From Atopobiaceae bacterium (GTDB taxonomy: Bacteria > Actinomycetota > Coriobacteriia > Coriobacteriales > Atopobiaceae), in contig JAUNEG010000014.1 in assembly GCA_030525685.1 (NCBI GenBank), positions 1-64,000 of the forward strand: a stretch of 64,000 bases of DNA, given 5' to 3'. A model generated the notes under the pieces. That model was not told the origin of the DNA and did no database searches. It saw only the letters and a list, made by a program, of their open reading frames with translations. This document shows, in pieces, positions 8,014 to 17,116 of this stretch; the first letter of the stretch is position 1, and each line of letters begins with the position of its first letter. The position numbers and the translations under genes are program-made.

Positions 8014-8468
8014 GGGGTGCCTCGGTTCAACTTGGTGAAAAACGTATCCCGTACGTTGTATCACGGCTCGAGACGCGTTTGAGGCAGAAAAAACGGGCCG
8101 CAGTGTCACTTTTCGCCTCGTTTGTGTGCCTCGTTCCGGAGAGACCTGATTCTGGAGATGCCGAAAGGAAAGTAATCTCAGATAGAGATTTCTAAACTTA
8201 TGGGCAATCGCCTCAATGCCCTTTTTCATCCACACAAACAAGGCGAAAAGTGACACTGGAGTGCCAAAATACTGCCTCGACTCCTTTTGGGAACGCGTGA
8301 CGCTCGGCTGGGGCGCACCGCCGCAGCGAAGTCGCTCGTCTGGGGCGCACCGCCGCTGCGCAGCCGCTTGGCGCCGCGCAATGTTACAACCTCCGCAACC
8401 TGTCGTTCCTCTCGCCCGGAATGGGTTTATCGTTTCCGGCAGCACACAAACCCGGCAGGAGGGCAACC
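8014..8468. other. Divergent intergenic region between ltaE and ilvE
   Basis: 455 bases without a gene. It holds the 158-bp inverted-repeat element at 8101-8258 and, to its right, a tandem pair of CTGGGGCGCACCGCCG (8308-8323 and 8340-8355; period 32). An AT-richer centre (8175-8225) contains AATCTCAGATAGAGATTT. Promoters for both flanking genes must lie here; none is convincing. I see no T-box or leader peptide for ilvE. Confidence 0.5.
8101..8258. repeat. 158-bp inverted-repeat element with 28-bp arms
   Basis: The arms 8101-8128 (begins CAGTGTCACTTTTCGCC) and 8231-8258 agree at 27 of 28 positions. The interior is lower in GC than the genes around it. It shares its architecture, but not its sequence, with the elements at 1170, 18783 and 29498. 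It is one of few such elements lying between divergent genes. Confidence 0.85.
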
Positions 8469-9515
8469 ATGGCAGTGGAGAAGAAGGACATCGACTGGGG
8501 CAGCCTCGGCTTCGCCTACCAGCCCACGGACTACAGCTACGTCTGCAACTACAAGGACGGCGCTTGGGAGGAGGGCGGCCTCACCACCGACCACACCCTC
8601 ACGCTCTCCGAGTGTGCGGGCATCTTCCACTACTGCCAGGAGGTCTTCGAGGGCCTCAAGGCCTACACCACCAAGGACGGCGACATCGTCTGCTTCCGCC
8701 CGGACCTCAACGCCTCCCGCATGGCGGACTCCGCGCGCCGCATCGTGATGCCGCCCTTCCCGGAGGACAAGTTCGTCGAGGCCGTGAAGATGGTCGTCAA
8801 GGCCAACGAGGCCTGGGTGCCGCCCTTCGGCTCCGGCGCCACGCTCTACGTGCGCCCGTTCATGGTGGCCACCGGCGAGGTCATCGGCGTCGCGCCGGCC
8901 ACGGAGTACCAGTTCCGCATCCTCGTGACGCCCGTGGGCCCGTACTATGCGGGCGGCGTCAAGCCCGTCGCCGTCAAGGTCCCCGAGTACGACCGCGCCG
9001 CCCCGCACGGCACCGGCGCCATCAAGGCCGGCCTCAACTACGCGATGTCGCTCTACCCGAGCGTCCAGGCGCACGCCGAGGGCTTCGCGGACAACATGTT
9101 CCTCGACCCGCAGACCCACACCTTCGTGGAGGAGTCCGGAGGCGCGAACTTCCTGTTCGTCGACAAGGACGGCACGCTCGTGGTGCCGCAGTCGGCCACG
9201 GACTCCATCCTGCCGTCCATCACGCGCCGCAGCCTCGTGCAGGTGGCGCAGGACATGCTCGGCATGGCCATGGTTGAGCGCCCGGTCAAGTTCGAGGAGG
9301 TCGCGAGTGGCGCCTTCGTCGAGTGCGGCATGTGCGGCACCGCGGCCGTGATCTCCCCGGTGGGCAAGGTCGTCAACGGCGACACCGAGGTCGTCTTCGG
9401 CGAGGGCGGCATGGAGCACGTCGGCCCCGTCATGGCGAAGCTCCGCGAGACGCTCACCGGCATCCAGGCCGGCGAGATCGAGGGCCCCGAGGGCTGGGTC
9501 GTCAAGATCGCCTAG
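8469..9515 (+). CDS. ilvE: Branched-chain amino acid aminotransferase
   Basis: A 348-residue fold-type IV PLP aminotransferase that makes valine, leucine and isoleucine from their 2-oxo acids, or the reverse. The class signature is present: EVFEGLKAY (substrate loop), YVRPFM, the PLP lysine K186 in GTGAIKAGLNYA, and EESGGANFLF with ITRRSL. The size and motifs fit the longer (type II, BCAT-like) group. ATG at 8469 follows AGGAGGG. Its TAG stop shares the palindrome CTAG with the stop of the convergent lipoprotein gene, a four-base overlap. Confidence 0.95.
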   Translation: MAVEKKDIDWGSLGFAYQPTDYSYVCNYKDGAWEEGGLTTDHTLTLSECAGIFHYCQEVFEGLKAYTTKDGDIVCFRPDLNASRMADSARRIVMPPFPEDKFVEAVKMVVKANEAWVPPFGSGATLYVRPFMVATGEVIGVAPATEYQFRILVTPVGPYYAGGVKPVAVKVPEYDRAAPHGTGAIKAGLNYAMSLYPSVQAHAEGFADNMFLDPQTHTFVEESGGANFLFVDKDGTLVVPQSATDSILPSITRRSLVQVAQDMLGMAMVERPVKFEEVASGAFVECGMCGTAAVISPVGKVVNGDTEVVFGEGGMEHVGPVMAKLRETLTGIQAGEIEGPEGWVVKIA

Positions 9516-10774
9516 ACGAGCTCGATGACGCCCGCCGTCTCGTCGACGCGGGCCGTGAGGCCAAAGAGCGCGGCGAAGTCGTCGACGGGCATCTCCACGG
9601 CGTCGCCGATGCTGGCGTCGCTCGCGTCGCAGCTCACGCGGGTCGTCTGGCCGTTCAGCTCCAGCTGCGCAGCGTTCCTGCCGTCCTCGAGCCCGAGGTA
9701 CTCCATGCGGCCGTCCATGCCGTCGACGCTCCACGCGAAGTACCCGTCGCCGTCCTCGTAGGTGCCGCCCGCGAGGCCCGCCACCTGCTGCACGAGCCAG
9801 GAGCCGCTCCCGTCGCCCTCCCGGGGGTCCGTGCCGCCCATGTCGACGCGGACGAGGTAGCAGCCCTGCTCCTCGCTCCAGCGCGCGACGACGCCCTCGC
9901 CATGTGATATGCGGCTGCGCTGGTAGGGGTTCGTGGCGTCGCCGAAGCTCGTCTCGCCCAGTGCGAAGGGCACCTCCGCGCCGCGCACCGTGACGCGGTC
10001 GATCGCGATGCGGTGAAGGCCCTCGAGGAGCACGTCCGGCAGCGTCGGGTCGTCCGGCGCGTCGCCGTCTACGACGAGCTGCGCGTAGGCGCGAGCGAGC
10101 CGGCCGAGCTCCTCCTCGGCGTCGAGCGCGCCGTAGAGGCTCACGTCGCCGAGGTGCTCCCAGCCCTCCGGTCGGCCGTCATCGGCCGAGAGGGTCCCGT
10201 CGAACCAGCGGATGCCCACCGAGCTGGAGGCGTTCTCCCGGACCCACTCGGCGGGGTTGTACGCGAGCTCCGGCTCGTAGAGGGCGTCAACCTCCCCGAG
10301 CAGCCGCAGGGCCTCCTCGAGCTGCTCGTAGCTGCTCACGTAGAGGCAGGGCTGGTCGGCCAGGAAGACCAGGCCGCCGCCCGCCCCGTCGCCCACGCGC
10401 TCGGAGAGCTCCGACACCACGTCGTCGTAGTAGAGCCCCCTCACGACGCCCTGGTAGTCGCAGCTGAGGGACGTGTCGTAATAGGAGGGGAAGAGCCCGC
10501 TCTCGACGAGGTACACCTCGCTCGTCGCGGTGAACGTGAGGTCGCGCTCGGTGGAGCGCAGCGTGTAGACCACCTGCTGCGGGAGCTCGCTCGTCCCCTC
10601 GAAGGAGACGAGCTCGTAGCCCTCGTTCGGGCACGCCTCCGCGACGACGGCCGCGACCTCGTCGGGGCCGGGGGCGGGGGAGTCGGCGGGGACCCCACAC
10701 GCGCAGACCATGGTCGAGGCGCCCAGGCAGAGCGCGGTCGCAAGGGCGAGAAGGGCGCGATGTCTGCGTCGCAT
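9512..10774 (-). CDS. Secreted lipoprotein of unknown function
   Basis: A 420-residue protein with an N-terminal signal peptide (MRRRHRALLALATALCLGAS) and a lipobox-like VCAC at about residues 23-26, so a lipid-anchored extracytoplasmic protein is likely. No catalytic family is recognised. The last 30 residues (VEMPVDDFAALFGLTARVD) resemble the end of a copper-amine-oxidase-N-type repeat (stalk domain), a common cell-surface module. The start ATG at 10774 lies behind GGAGGT. It is divergent from hisS with a short shared promoter region. Function unknown. Confidence 0.75.
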   Translation of the reverse strand: MRRRHRALLALATALCLGASTMVCACGVPADSPAPGPDEVAAVVAEACPNEGYELVSFEGTSELPQQVVYTLRSTERDLTFTATSEVYLVESGLFPSYYDTSLSCDYQGVVRGLYYDDVVSELSERVGDGAGGGLVFLADQPCLYVSSYEQLEEALRLLGEVDALYEPELAYNPAEWVRENASSSVGIRWFDGTLSADDGRPEGWEHLGDVSLYGALDAEEELGRLARAYAQLVVDGDAPDDPTLPDVLLEGLHRIAIDRVTVRGAEVPFALGETSFGDATNPYQRSRISHGEGVVARWSEEQGCYLVRVDMGGTDPREGDGSGSWLVQQVAGLAGGTYEDGDGYFAWSVDGMDGRMEYLGLEDGRNAAQLELNGQTTRVSCDASDASIGDAVEMPVDDFAALFGLTARVDETAGVIELV

Positions 10775-10860
10775 GGCCACCTCCGGTGTCGAATTGTGGG
10801 TCATTGTAGCAGCGCACGTCCCCGGCCTCGCGTTCTGCTCGCCCGGCGGCGCTCTCGCGG

Positions 10861-10866
10861 TATACT
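10861..10866 (+). promoter_or_regulatory. -10 element of the hisS promoter
   Basis: TATACT 50 bases before the hisS start is a near-consensus -10 box. No good -35 is seen at 16-18 bases upstream. Confidence 0.45.
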
Positions 10867-10915
10867 TGACGGCTATGAAACCGCGAGAAGCGCACGGCGA
10901 GAAGGGAATCGCACG

Positions 10916-12232
10916 ATGGCACAAAGGGTTCAGGGGACCGAGGACCTCTACGGCGGCTACATGCGCGCCTGGCAGCGCATGGTCGACGTGGCGCGCGAGC
11001 TCTTCGGCGCGTACGGCTTCGACATGATCGAGACGCCGGCCATCGAGCAGGTGGACACCTTCGTCCACGGCATCGGCGAGTCCACGGACGTCGTGCGCAA
11101 GGAGATGTTCCGCGTGTTCTCCGGCGCGCTGCTGCCCGACATCCTGGAGCGTGGCAGCGAGAGCCACCTCAAGCCGCGCCAGCGCATGGCCATGCGCCCC
11201 GAGGGTACGGCCGGCGTCGTGCGCTCCGTGGTGGAGAACAACCTCGTGCCGCAGGGCGCGGCCCCGGCCAAGCTCTGGTACGCCGAGGCGATGTTCCGCG
11301 GCGAGCGCCCGCAGAGGGGCCGCCTGCGCCAGTTCCACCAGGTGGGCGTCGAGTGGCTCGGCGCGAGCGACCCGGCGGCCGACGCCGAGTGCATCATCAT
11401 GCTCATGCAGTACTTCGAGCGCCTGGGCTTTGCCCGCGAGGACCTGCGCCTCGTGATCAACTCGATGGGCGACGCCGCGTGCCGACCCGCCTACCGCGAG
11501 AAGGTCCGCGCCTTCATCCTGGACCACGCCGACGAGATGTGCGAGGACTGCCTCGAGCGCGCCCAGATCAACCCGCTGCGCGCCTTCGACTGCAAGAACG
11601 ACCGCTGCCGCGAGATCATGGCCGATGCCCCGCTCGCGCCGGACAACCTCTGCGAGGAGTGCGCCGCCCACTACGCCGCGGTCAAGCGCTACCTGGACGC
11701 CGCCGGCGTGGCCTACGTCGAGGACCCCACGCTCGTGCGCGGCTTGGACTACTACACGCGCACGGTCTTCGAGGTGGAGGCCGTGGGCTCGGGCGTCGGC
11801 GCCATCGGCGGCGGCGGCCGCTACGACGGCCTGGTGGAGCTCGAGGGCGGCAAGCCCACGCCGGGCCTCGGCTTTGCGGTGGGCTTCGAGCGCATCGCGC
11901 TCGCGCTCGCGGCGGCCGGCGTCGAGATGGGCGGCGACGAGCCGAGCTGCGTCTACGTTGCCACGACCGGCGGAGAGGCGGAGCGCGCGGCGGCCTTCGA
12001 CGTGTGCCTGGCCCTGCGCGCCGCGGGCGTTCGCACCGAGGCAGACTACCAGGGCCGCTCGCTCAAGTCGCAGTTCAAGCAGGCAGACAAGCTGCACGCG
12101 CGCCTCTGCGTGGTCATCGGCGGCGACGAGGTGGCCGCGCAGGCCGCGACCGTCCGCGACATGGACATGCACGAGCAGGTGCAGGTGCCCATGGCGGGGC
12201 TTGCCGACGCCGTGACGGCGCGTCTTGGGTAG
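10916..12232 (+). CDS. hisS: Histidyl-tRNA synthetase
   Basis: A 438-residue class II aminoacyl-tRNA synthetase that charges tRNA-His. Motif 2 (MFRGERPQRGRLRQFHQVGVE), the histidine-specific HisA motif LVRGLDYYTRT with GGGGRYDGLV, and motif 3 (GLGFAVGFERI) are all present, followed by the C-terminal anticodon-binding domain (from about residue 335). A four-cysteine stretch (CEDCLER...CKNDRC...CEECAAHY) sits in the insertion domain. ATG at 10916 is preceded by AGAAGGGA. The gene stands alone between a divergent lipoprotein gene and a convergent efflux operon. Confidence 0.97.
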   Translation: MAQRVQGTEDLYGGYMRAWQRMVDVARELFGAYGFDMIETPAIEQVDTFVHGIGESTDVVRKEMFRVFSGALLPDILERGSESHLKPRQRMAMRPEGTAGVVRSVVENNLVPQGAAPAKLWYAEAMFRGERPQRGRLRQFHQVGVEWLGASDPAADAECIIMLMQYFERLGFAREDLRLVINSMGDAACRPAYREKVRAFILDHADEMCEDCLERAQINPLRAFDCKNDRCREIMADAPLAPDNLCEECAAHYAAVKRYLDAAGVAYVEDPTLVRGLDYYTRTVFEVEAVGSGVGAIGGGGRYDGLVELEGGKPTPGLGFAVGFERIALALAAAGVEMGGDEPSCVYVATTGGEAERAAAFDVCLALRAAGVRTEADYQGRSLKSQFKQADKLHARLCVVIGGDEVAAQAATVRDMDMHEQVQVPMAGLADAVTARLG

Positions 12233-12248
12233 GTATCCGAAAGCCGTT

Positions 12249-12377
12249 CGTTTGTAGCGCACTTTTTCGAGGGTGTCTCAAGTACGACCTCGTAAGTAGC
12301 AATTTGTCTACCAGCGCGTTTGCCGAATCTCGTTTGTAGTGTACCTGGGGTTGCGCCGAGAAAGCACACTACAAGCG
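12249..12377. repeat. Inverted-repeat element between hisS and the efflux operon
   Basis: CGTTTGTAGCGCACTTTTTC (from 12249) is inverted, with some mismatches, in GAAAGCACACTACAAGCG (12359-12376). An extra direct copy of the left unit (CGTTTGTAGTGTAC) lies at 12331-12344, and makes a tighter hairpin with the right arm. It lies between convergent genes and carries a GCCGAGAAA word next to the right arm. Confidence 0.65.
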
Positions 12378-12424
12378 AAAGCGGTGCGCGTTCGGCGCGG
12401 GATGGCCGCCGCGCGGGGCGCCCG

Positions 12425-13681
12425 CTACTGGTAGCGCAGGGCCTCGACCGGGTCCATCCTGGCGCCGCGGCGGGCCGGGTACCAGCCAAAGACGACGCCG
12501 ATCCCCACGCAGATGCCGGTTGCCGTAGCCACGGTCGCGGGGGAGATGACGGGCGCTATCTCGCCGCCCGTGCCGAGCATCGAGCCGAGCGCCGAGCCGG
12601 CCACGCTCGCGAGCAGCCACGCGCCGCCGTAGCCCACGCCCACGCCGATGGCGCCGCCCACGATGCAGATGGTCACGCTCTCCAGCAGGAACTGGCCCGT
12701 GATGTCGCCGCGCCGGGCGCCGAGTGCCTTGCGCAGGCCGATCTCCCGGATGCGCTCGGTCACGTTGGTGAGCATCATGTTCATGATGCCGATGCCGCCC
12801 ACCAGAAGCGAGATGCCCGCCACGGCGAGCGCCAGCATGCGGAAGGTGGCCGTCGTGGCGTCGAGCTGGTCGATGAGCGCCTGGGCCGTCTGCACGTAGA
12901 CGTAGCCCTCGTCGCTGCTGGGGCTCGTCTGGCCCTCCTCGGGGTAGGGGATGTTGTAGCGCTGGTAGAGGTAGCTCTCGGTGTTGGCGGCCACGGCGTA
13001 CATGTCCGACCCCTCGCGTGCAAAGCCGAGGATTTGCCAGGAGCTGTAGCCGCCCTGCCCGATGAGGCGCGTGACGGCGGTCTCGGCAGGCAGGTAGCAG
13101 ATGTCGTTGTCGTAGGGGAAGCCCTCGTCGACCACCCCGATGACGGTGTACTGATTGCTGCCTATCCGCACGCTCTGCCCCACGCAGTCCGCGTCGGGCG
13201 AGCCAAAGAGGTTCTTGACCGAGCTCCCGCCGAGCACGACGACCGTGGCGCCCTCCTCGGCCTCCTCGGCGTTGAAGAGCCGGCCCCGGGCGGCCTCGTA
13301 GCCCATGGCCGAGAAGTACTCGGGCTCGCAGGCGACCACGCCCAGGTACTCGAGGGAGGCGGTCTGGCTCGAGGCCTGGTTGACGCCCGTCTGCGTGAAG
13401 CCGGTCACGGACTCGTAGTCGCTCGAGAGCGCCTGGCCGATCTCCTCGATGTCGTCCTGGTCGAGGGGCTGGTTGCCGGGCGGCCAGCAGGTGATGCTCA
13501 CCGTGCGGGACATGTTGAGGCCGAGCTGGCCCACGAGCTGGGCCTTCACGCCGTCGATGAGCGCCGTCATGGCGATGACGGCCGCGATGCCGATGACGAT
13601 GCCCAGGATGGTGAGGAGGCTGCGCGCCCGATTGGCGAGAAGGGCGGACGAGGTCTCGTAGGCGAGGTCGCGGAGCTTCAT
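12425..13681 (-). CDS. MacB-like ABC transporter permease
   Basis: A 418-residue MacB/FtsX-type permease: one N-terminal transmembrane segment (residues about 20-42), a large extracytoplasmic MacB core domain (about 45-270) and three C-terminal segments with the conserved MLTNVTERIREIGLRKALGA loop. It partners the ATPase encoded just upstream (four-base ATGA overlap) and the adaptor before that. Such systems export antibiotics, peptides or lipoproteins, or act in mechanotransmission; the substrate is unknown. The C-terminus DPVEALRYQ is typical of the family. Confidence 0.92.
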   Translation of the reverse strand: MKLRDLAYETSSALLANRARSLLTILGIVIGIAAVIAMTALIDGVKAQLVGQLGLNMSRTVSITCWPPGNQPLDQDDIEEIGQALSSDYESVTGFTQTGVNQASSQTASLEYLGVVACEPEYFSAMGYEAARGRLFNAEEAEEGATVVVLGGSSVKNLFGSPDADCVGQSVRIGSNQYTVIGVVDEGFPYDNDICYLPAETAVTRLIGQGGYSSWQILGFAREGSDMYAVAANTESYLYQRYNIPYPEEGQTSPSSDEGYVYVQTAQALIDQLDATTATFRMLALAVAGISLLVGGIGIMNMMLTNVTERIREIGLRKALGARRGDITGQFLLESVTICIVGGAIGVGVGYGGAWLLASVAGSALGSMLGTGGEIAPVISPATVATATGICVGIGVVFGWYPARRGARMDPVEALRYQ

Positions 13682-14511
13682 AGGCAGGGCACCCCCAGGA
13701 GCCGTGAGCGGTTCTTCGGAGCGGCGGGCGGGGCTGACGAGGGGCCAGCGGCGGGCCCGCCCTTCTCGCCCGCCCCCTTCTCGCCGGGCGCGCCCTCGCG
13801 CCGCGCGAGGTCCGCGAGGTAGGCGCGCTCCTCCTCGTCAGAGAAGAGCCGGCCGTCGCGGATGTGCACGGTGCGGTCGGCCCAGGCGGCGACCTCCGGG
13901 TCGTGCGTGATGAGGATGATGGTCTTGCCGCGCCGCTGCATGCGCTGGAAGGTGCGCATGACCATCTCCCCGGTGGCGGTGTCGAGGTTGCCGGTGGGCT
14001 CGTCGGCGAGGATGATAGCCGGGTCGTTGACGAGCGCCCGCGCGATGGCGACGCGCTGCATCTGGCCGCCGGAGAGCTCGTTGGAGCGGTGGAGGTAGTG
14101 CTCCTCCGGCAGGCCGACGGAGCGCAGGGCGCGCCAGGCGGCGAGCTCGCGGTCGCGCGCGGGGGCGTCGGAGTAGACGAGCGGCAGCATGACGTTGCGC
14201 AGCACCGTGGCGCGCGGCAGCAGGTTGAACGACTGGAAGACAAAGCCGAGCCTGCTGGAGCGCACGTGGGCGAGGTCGTCCTCGGTGAGCTCGGAGACCT
14301 CCACGCCCTCGAGCCGATAGGAGCCGGCCGTCGGGCGGTCGAGGCAGCCGAGGATGTTCATGAGCGTGGACTTGCCGGAGCCCGACGGGCCCATGATGGC
14401 GAGAAACTCGCCGCGCGCCACCTGGAGCGAGACGCCGCGCAGGGCGGTGGTGTGGCCGGCGGCCGTCTCGTAGATGCGCCAGAGGCCGCGGACGTCGATG
14501 ACGGCGGACAT
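13678..14511 (-). CDS. MacB/LolD-type ABC transporter ATP-binding protein
   Basis: A 277-residue ATPase with Walker A GPSGSGKST (near residue 42), the LSGGQ signature, Walker B IILADEPTGNLD and the switch histidine in LITHDP. The SFNLLPRATVLRNV block is typical of the MacB/LolD group. The C-terminus has a low-complexity Gly/Ala/Pro/Lys tail (EGAPGEKGAGEKGG) not needed for catalysis. It overlaps the permease start by four bases and lies two bases after the adaptor stop, so the three genes form one operon read right to left. Confidence 0.93.
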   Translation of the reverse strand: MSAVIDVRGLWRIYETAAGHTTALRGVSLQVARGEFLAIMGPSGSGKSTLMNILGCLDRPTAGSYRLEGVEVSELTEDDLAHVRSSRLGFVFQSFNLLPRATVLRNVMLPLVYSDAPARDRELAAWRALRSVGLPEEHYLHRSNELSGGQMQRVAIARALVNDPAIILADEPTGNLDTATGEMVMRTFQRMQRRGKTIILITHDPEVAAWADRTVHIRDGRLFSDEEERAYLADLARREGAPGEKGAGEKGGPAAGPSSAPPAAPKNRSRLLGVPCL

Positions 14512-14513
14512 GG

Positions 14514-15872
14514 CTAGGCCGCCGGCGCGTCGTCGGCAGGGGCCGCGCCGGCCTCGGCGTCAGCGCCGCCCGCGCCGTCCTCGGCGCCGGAGGGCCCCTC
14601 GGCGGGCGCGCTGCCGCCCGCCACCGCGGCCGGGTCCACGGAGAACGGGTCGAGCACCACGAGGTCCCCCTCGGCGACCTCTCCCTCGATCACGGCCGTG
14701 GTGTCGCTCTGCGCGGGCACGCTCACGTCACGCCGCTCCACGGCCTCGGTCTCGGGGTCGCTCATCACGTAGACGTAGTAGGAGATGCCGTCGTCGGTCA
14801 TGAGCGCCGAGGTGGGCACGGTGAGCGCGTCGGGCACGCTCTGCATGAGGATTTCCACGCTCGCCGTCATGCCGGGCTTGAGCTCGGGCACGGGGTCGGG
14901 GATGAGGAGCTCCACGTCATAGGTGACCACGCCGCCGTCGCCGCCGTAGGGGTCGGCCGCCGCCGTGGTGGAGATGCGCGTCACCTGCGCGTCGAGCATG
15001 ACGCCCGGGAGCGCCGAGAAGGTCACGCGCGCGGCCTGGCCCACGGCGATGCGCGAGATGTCGACCTCGTTCACCTGCACCTTGACCGTCATCTGGGAGA
15101 GGTCGGCGATTTGCACGAGCGGGCCCGTCCCGCCGCCCTCGGCGCCCGAGGCCGTCGTCCCGCCCGCGCCGACGGCCTCGCCCGCGACGGCGTTGAGCGC
15201 CACGACGGAGCCTGCCGCCGGGGCCGTGACGGTGCGCCCCGCCGCCGTGTCGACGGCGTCGTCGTAGGCGTCCTGCGCGATCTCCAGCTCGAGGCGCGAG
15301 GTCTCGAGCGCGATGAGCTTGGCGGCGAGGGTGTCCTTGTCCTCCTTGCCAGAGTAGTAGGATTCGTTGTAATCCTTCTGCGCGGCGTCGTTCTCGGCGC
15401 GCTTGGTCCTGAGGTCGAGCTCGGCCTGCTTGACGGCCCGGTCGAGCTCGTCGTTCTTGATGGTGAGAAGGACCTGCCCCTCCGCGACCGTGTCGTCGAG
15501 CGCCACGTCCACGGACGCGATGACGCCGTCGGCCCTGGGCGTCACCACCACGGAGGTGAGCGGCTGGGCGGTGCCCGTGGCCTGCACGGACTCGGAGAAC
15601 TCGCCGCGCACGAGCGGGACCGTCTGGAGCGGCTCGGCCTCCGTGGACTCGCCGGGCGCCGCGGTCAGGACGGCCCAGGCGATCCCTGCCGCCAGCACCA
15701 CCGCGCCCGCGACGCCGGCCGCGACGATCTTCTTGCGCCGCCGCGCCCGGCGGTGCCGCTGGAGGCTCTCGAGGGCGAGCCGCTCCTCGACGTCCTCCTC
15801 GCCGCCGGGGGCGTCCTGCGCGTCCTGCGTGCCGGTGGTCGGGAGCTTCATCTTGAGGTCATCGCGCGTCAT
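14514..15872 (-). CDS. MacA-like periplasmic adaptor (membrane fusion) protein
   Basis: A 452-residue HlyD/RND-type adaptor and the first gene of the MacAB-like operon. A cytoplasmic N-terminus with an Arg/Lys-rich stretch precedes one transmembrane helix (about residues 49-70). Then come the barrel-sandwich lipoyl half (VTPRADGVIASVDVALDDTV), a short helical hairpin (about 150-200), the second lipoyl half (VTAPAAGSVVALNAVAGEAV) and beta-barrel domains. The tail is Ala/Gly/Asp-rich. The start at 15872 follows GAGAGAGGCGGG. In a Gram-positive the adaptor would link the permease to the cell wall or to extracellular partners. Confidence 0.88.
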   Translation of the reverse strand: MTRDDLKMKLPTTGTQDAQDAPGGEEDVEERLALESLQRHRRARRRKKIVAAGVAGAVVLAAGIAWAVLTAAPGESTEAEPLQTVPLVRGEFSESVQATGTAQPLTSVVVTPRADGVIASVDVALDDTVAEGQVLLTIKNDELDRAVKQAELDLRTKRAENDAAQKDYNESYYSGKEDKDTLAAKLIALETSRLELEIAQDAYDDAVDTAAGRTVTAPAAGSVVALNAVAGEAVGAGGTTASGAEGGGTGPLVQIADLSQMTVKVQVNEVDISRIAVGQAARVTFSALPGVMLDAQVTRISTTAAADPYGGDGGVVTYDVELLIPDPVPELKPGMTASVEILMQSVPDALTVPTSALMTDDGISYYVYVMSDPETEAVERRDVSVPAQSDTTAVIEGEVAEGDLVVLDPFSVDPAAVAGGSAPAEGPSGAEDGAGGADAEAGAAPADDAPAA

Positions 15873-16110
15873 GGCGGGCCCGCCTCTCTCGGCAGCCTGA
15901 AGGCTTTCTGAACAGATGGGCCGAGTGTAGACCGTCCGCGCCCGCGGCGCCATCCCGCGCGGAGGCCCCGACACGGCAAGGGGCGGCAAAACAGCAGGTG
16001 ATCAGTAGAGCTTACGATACTGTCACGCTTGGGGGGCGCGGGGCACGCCGCGCTGTCATGCCTGGCCGCCGCGCCGCGCGGGTATGCTGGTGGGGACGAA
16101 AGGGGGCGGC

Positions 16111-16776
16111 GTGGACGACGCGCGCGTCATCTACGAGGACGACGTTCTTCTCGCCTGCGACAAGCCGGCGGGGATTCTCGTGCACGGGGACGGCACCGGG
16201 GCGTGCACGCTCACGGACGTCGTGGCGGGCCACCTCGCGGCGGAGGGCCGCGCGGACGTGCGCCCGCAGGCCGTGCAGCGCCTCGACGTGGGGACCACGG
16301 GGCTCGTGCTCTTCTCGCTCGACCGCGCCACGCAGGCGGCGCTCGACCGCCAGGTGGCGGGCCACGCCATGCGCAAGACCTACCTCGCGGTGGTGCGCGG
16401 GGCGTTCCCGGGTGGGGAGCGCCTGATAGACCGTCCCATCGGGCGGGACCGCCACGACGCCCGGCGTATGCGCGCGTGCCGCCCGGGGCAGGGCAGGCCC
16501 GCCCGGACGCTCGTGCGCCGCGTGGACGGCGCGCGGGGCCGCACGCTGCTCGAGGTGGAGCTGCTCACCGGCAGGCGCCACCAGATCCGCGTGCACCTAG
16601 CGTCGATCGGCTTTCCCCTCGTGGGAGATGAGCTCTACGGCGGGGCGAGAGGACCGGCGGGGCTGCTCCTCCACGCCTGGCGCGGGGAGGTGGACCATCC
16701 CGTGACCGGGGAGCGCCTGCGCCTGGAGACTGCCTGGCCCGAGCGCCTCTGGCCGGCGCCTCCCGCCCGCCCGTAG
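16111..16776 (+). CDS. RluA-family pseudouridine synthase
   Basis: A 221-residue enzyme of the RluA/RsuA superfamily that isomerises uridine to pseudouridine in rRNA or tRNA. The catalytic aspartate lies in the motif QRLDVGTTGLVLF; LACDKPAGILVH and the C-terminal LLTGRRHQIRVHLASIGFPLVGDELYGG are the other conserved blocks. GTG at 16111 is preferred because AAGGGGGCGGC lies right before it; the earlier ATG at 16084 overlaps a likely -10 (GGTATGCT). It is short, lacking an S4 domain. The RNA target is not readable from sequence. Confidence 0.88.
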   Translation: MDDARVIYEDDVLLACDKPAGILVHGDGTGACTLTDVVAGHLAAEGRADVRPQAVQRLDVGTTGLVLFSLDRATQAALDRQVAGHAMRKTYLAVVRGAFPGGERLIDRPIGRDRHDARRMRACRPGQGRPARTLVRRVDGARGRTLLEVELLTGRRHQIRVHLASIGFPLVGDELYGGARGPAGLLLHAWRGEVDHPVTGERLRLETAWPERLWPAPPARP

Positions 16777-16792
16777 GCGCACCGCCGGGCCG

Positions 16793-16924
16793 GAACCGTC
16801 GCGAGTCCCCCGCAGCGCGGCCCAGCGGGGGGCGCGCGCCCGGTGTTCTCGGCCGACTGTGGTGTCCGCACCCCCCGCCCCCCGCCCCCCGCCGCGCGCC
16901 CTGGCGGGGGGCTCGCGACGGTTC
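16793..16924. repeat. 132-bp inverted-repeat element, C-rich centre
   Basis: The arms 16793-16813 and 16904-16924 match at 20 of 21 positions (left begins GAACCGTCGCGAGTCCCCCG). The interior has three runs of six C. The words TTCTCGGCCGACTGT (16846-16860) and TTCTCGGCAGACTGT (16925-16939) form a direct repeat across the right boundary. It separates the pseudouridine synthase and hydrogenase genes. The 340-base gap holds no gene. Confidence 0.75.
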
Positions 16925-17052
16925 TTCTCGGCAGACTGTCGTCTTGGCCCCGCGCGCTCGCCCTGCGGGGCCCACGCGATGTCTTGGGCCAGGGGCGGGC
17001 AGGCCTGCATGCCGTCCGCCGCGCCCCTGGGCGAGAAGCCGCCAACGTGTGC

Positions 17053-17058
17053 GATACT
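17053..17058 (+). promoter_or_regulatory. Candidate -10 box of the hydrogenase gene
   Basis: GATACT lies 58 bases before the start codon, in AT-richer sequence than its surroundings. No clear -35 is present. Confidence 0.35.
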
Positions 17059-17116
17059 AATTGGTTAGAGGCGCTTCTGAGGGGAGCGCGGAACAGCGTC
17101 CGGGAGAGGGGCAACG

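Noticed and set aside
8014..8468. T-box or branched-chain leader peptide before ilvE
   Set aside because: No T-box core, no Leu/Ile/Val-rich short frame and no terminator/antiterminator pair are visible; the structure present is the long inverted repeat.
16084..16113. ATG at 16084 as start of the pseudouridine synthase
   Set aside because: It lies within a likely -10 box (GGTATGCT) and lacks a Shine-Dalgarno, while GTG at 16111 has AAGGGGGCGGC right before it.
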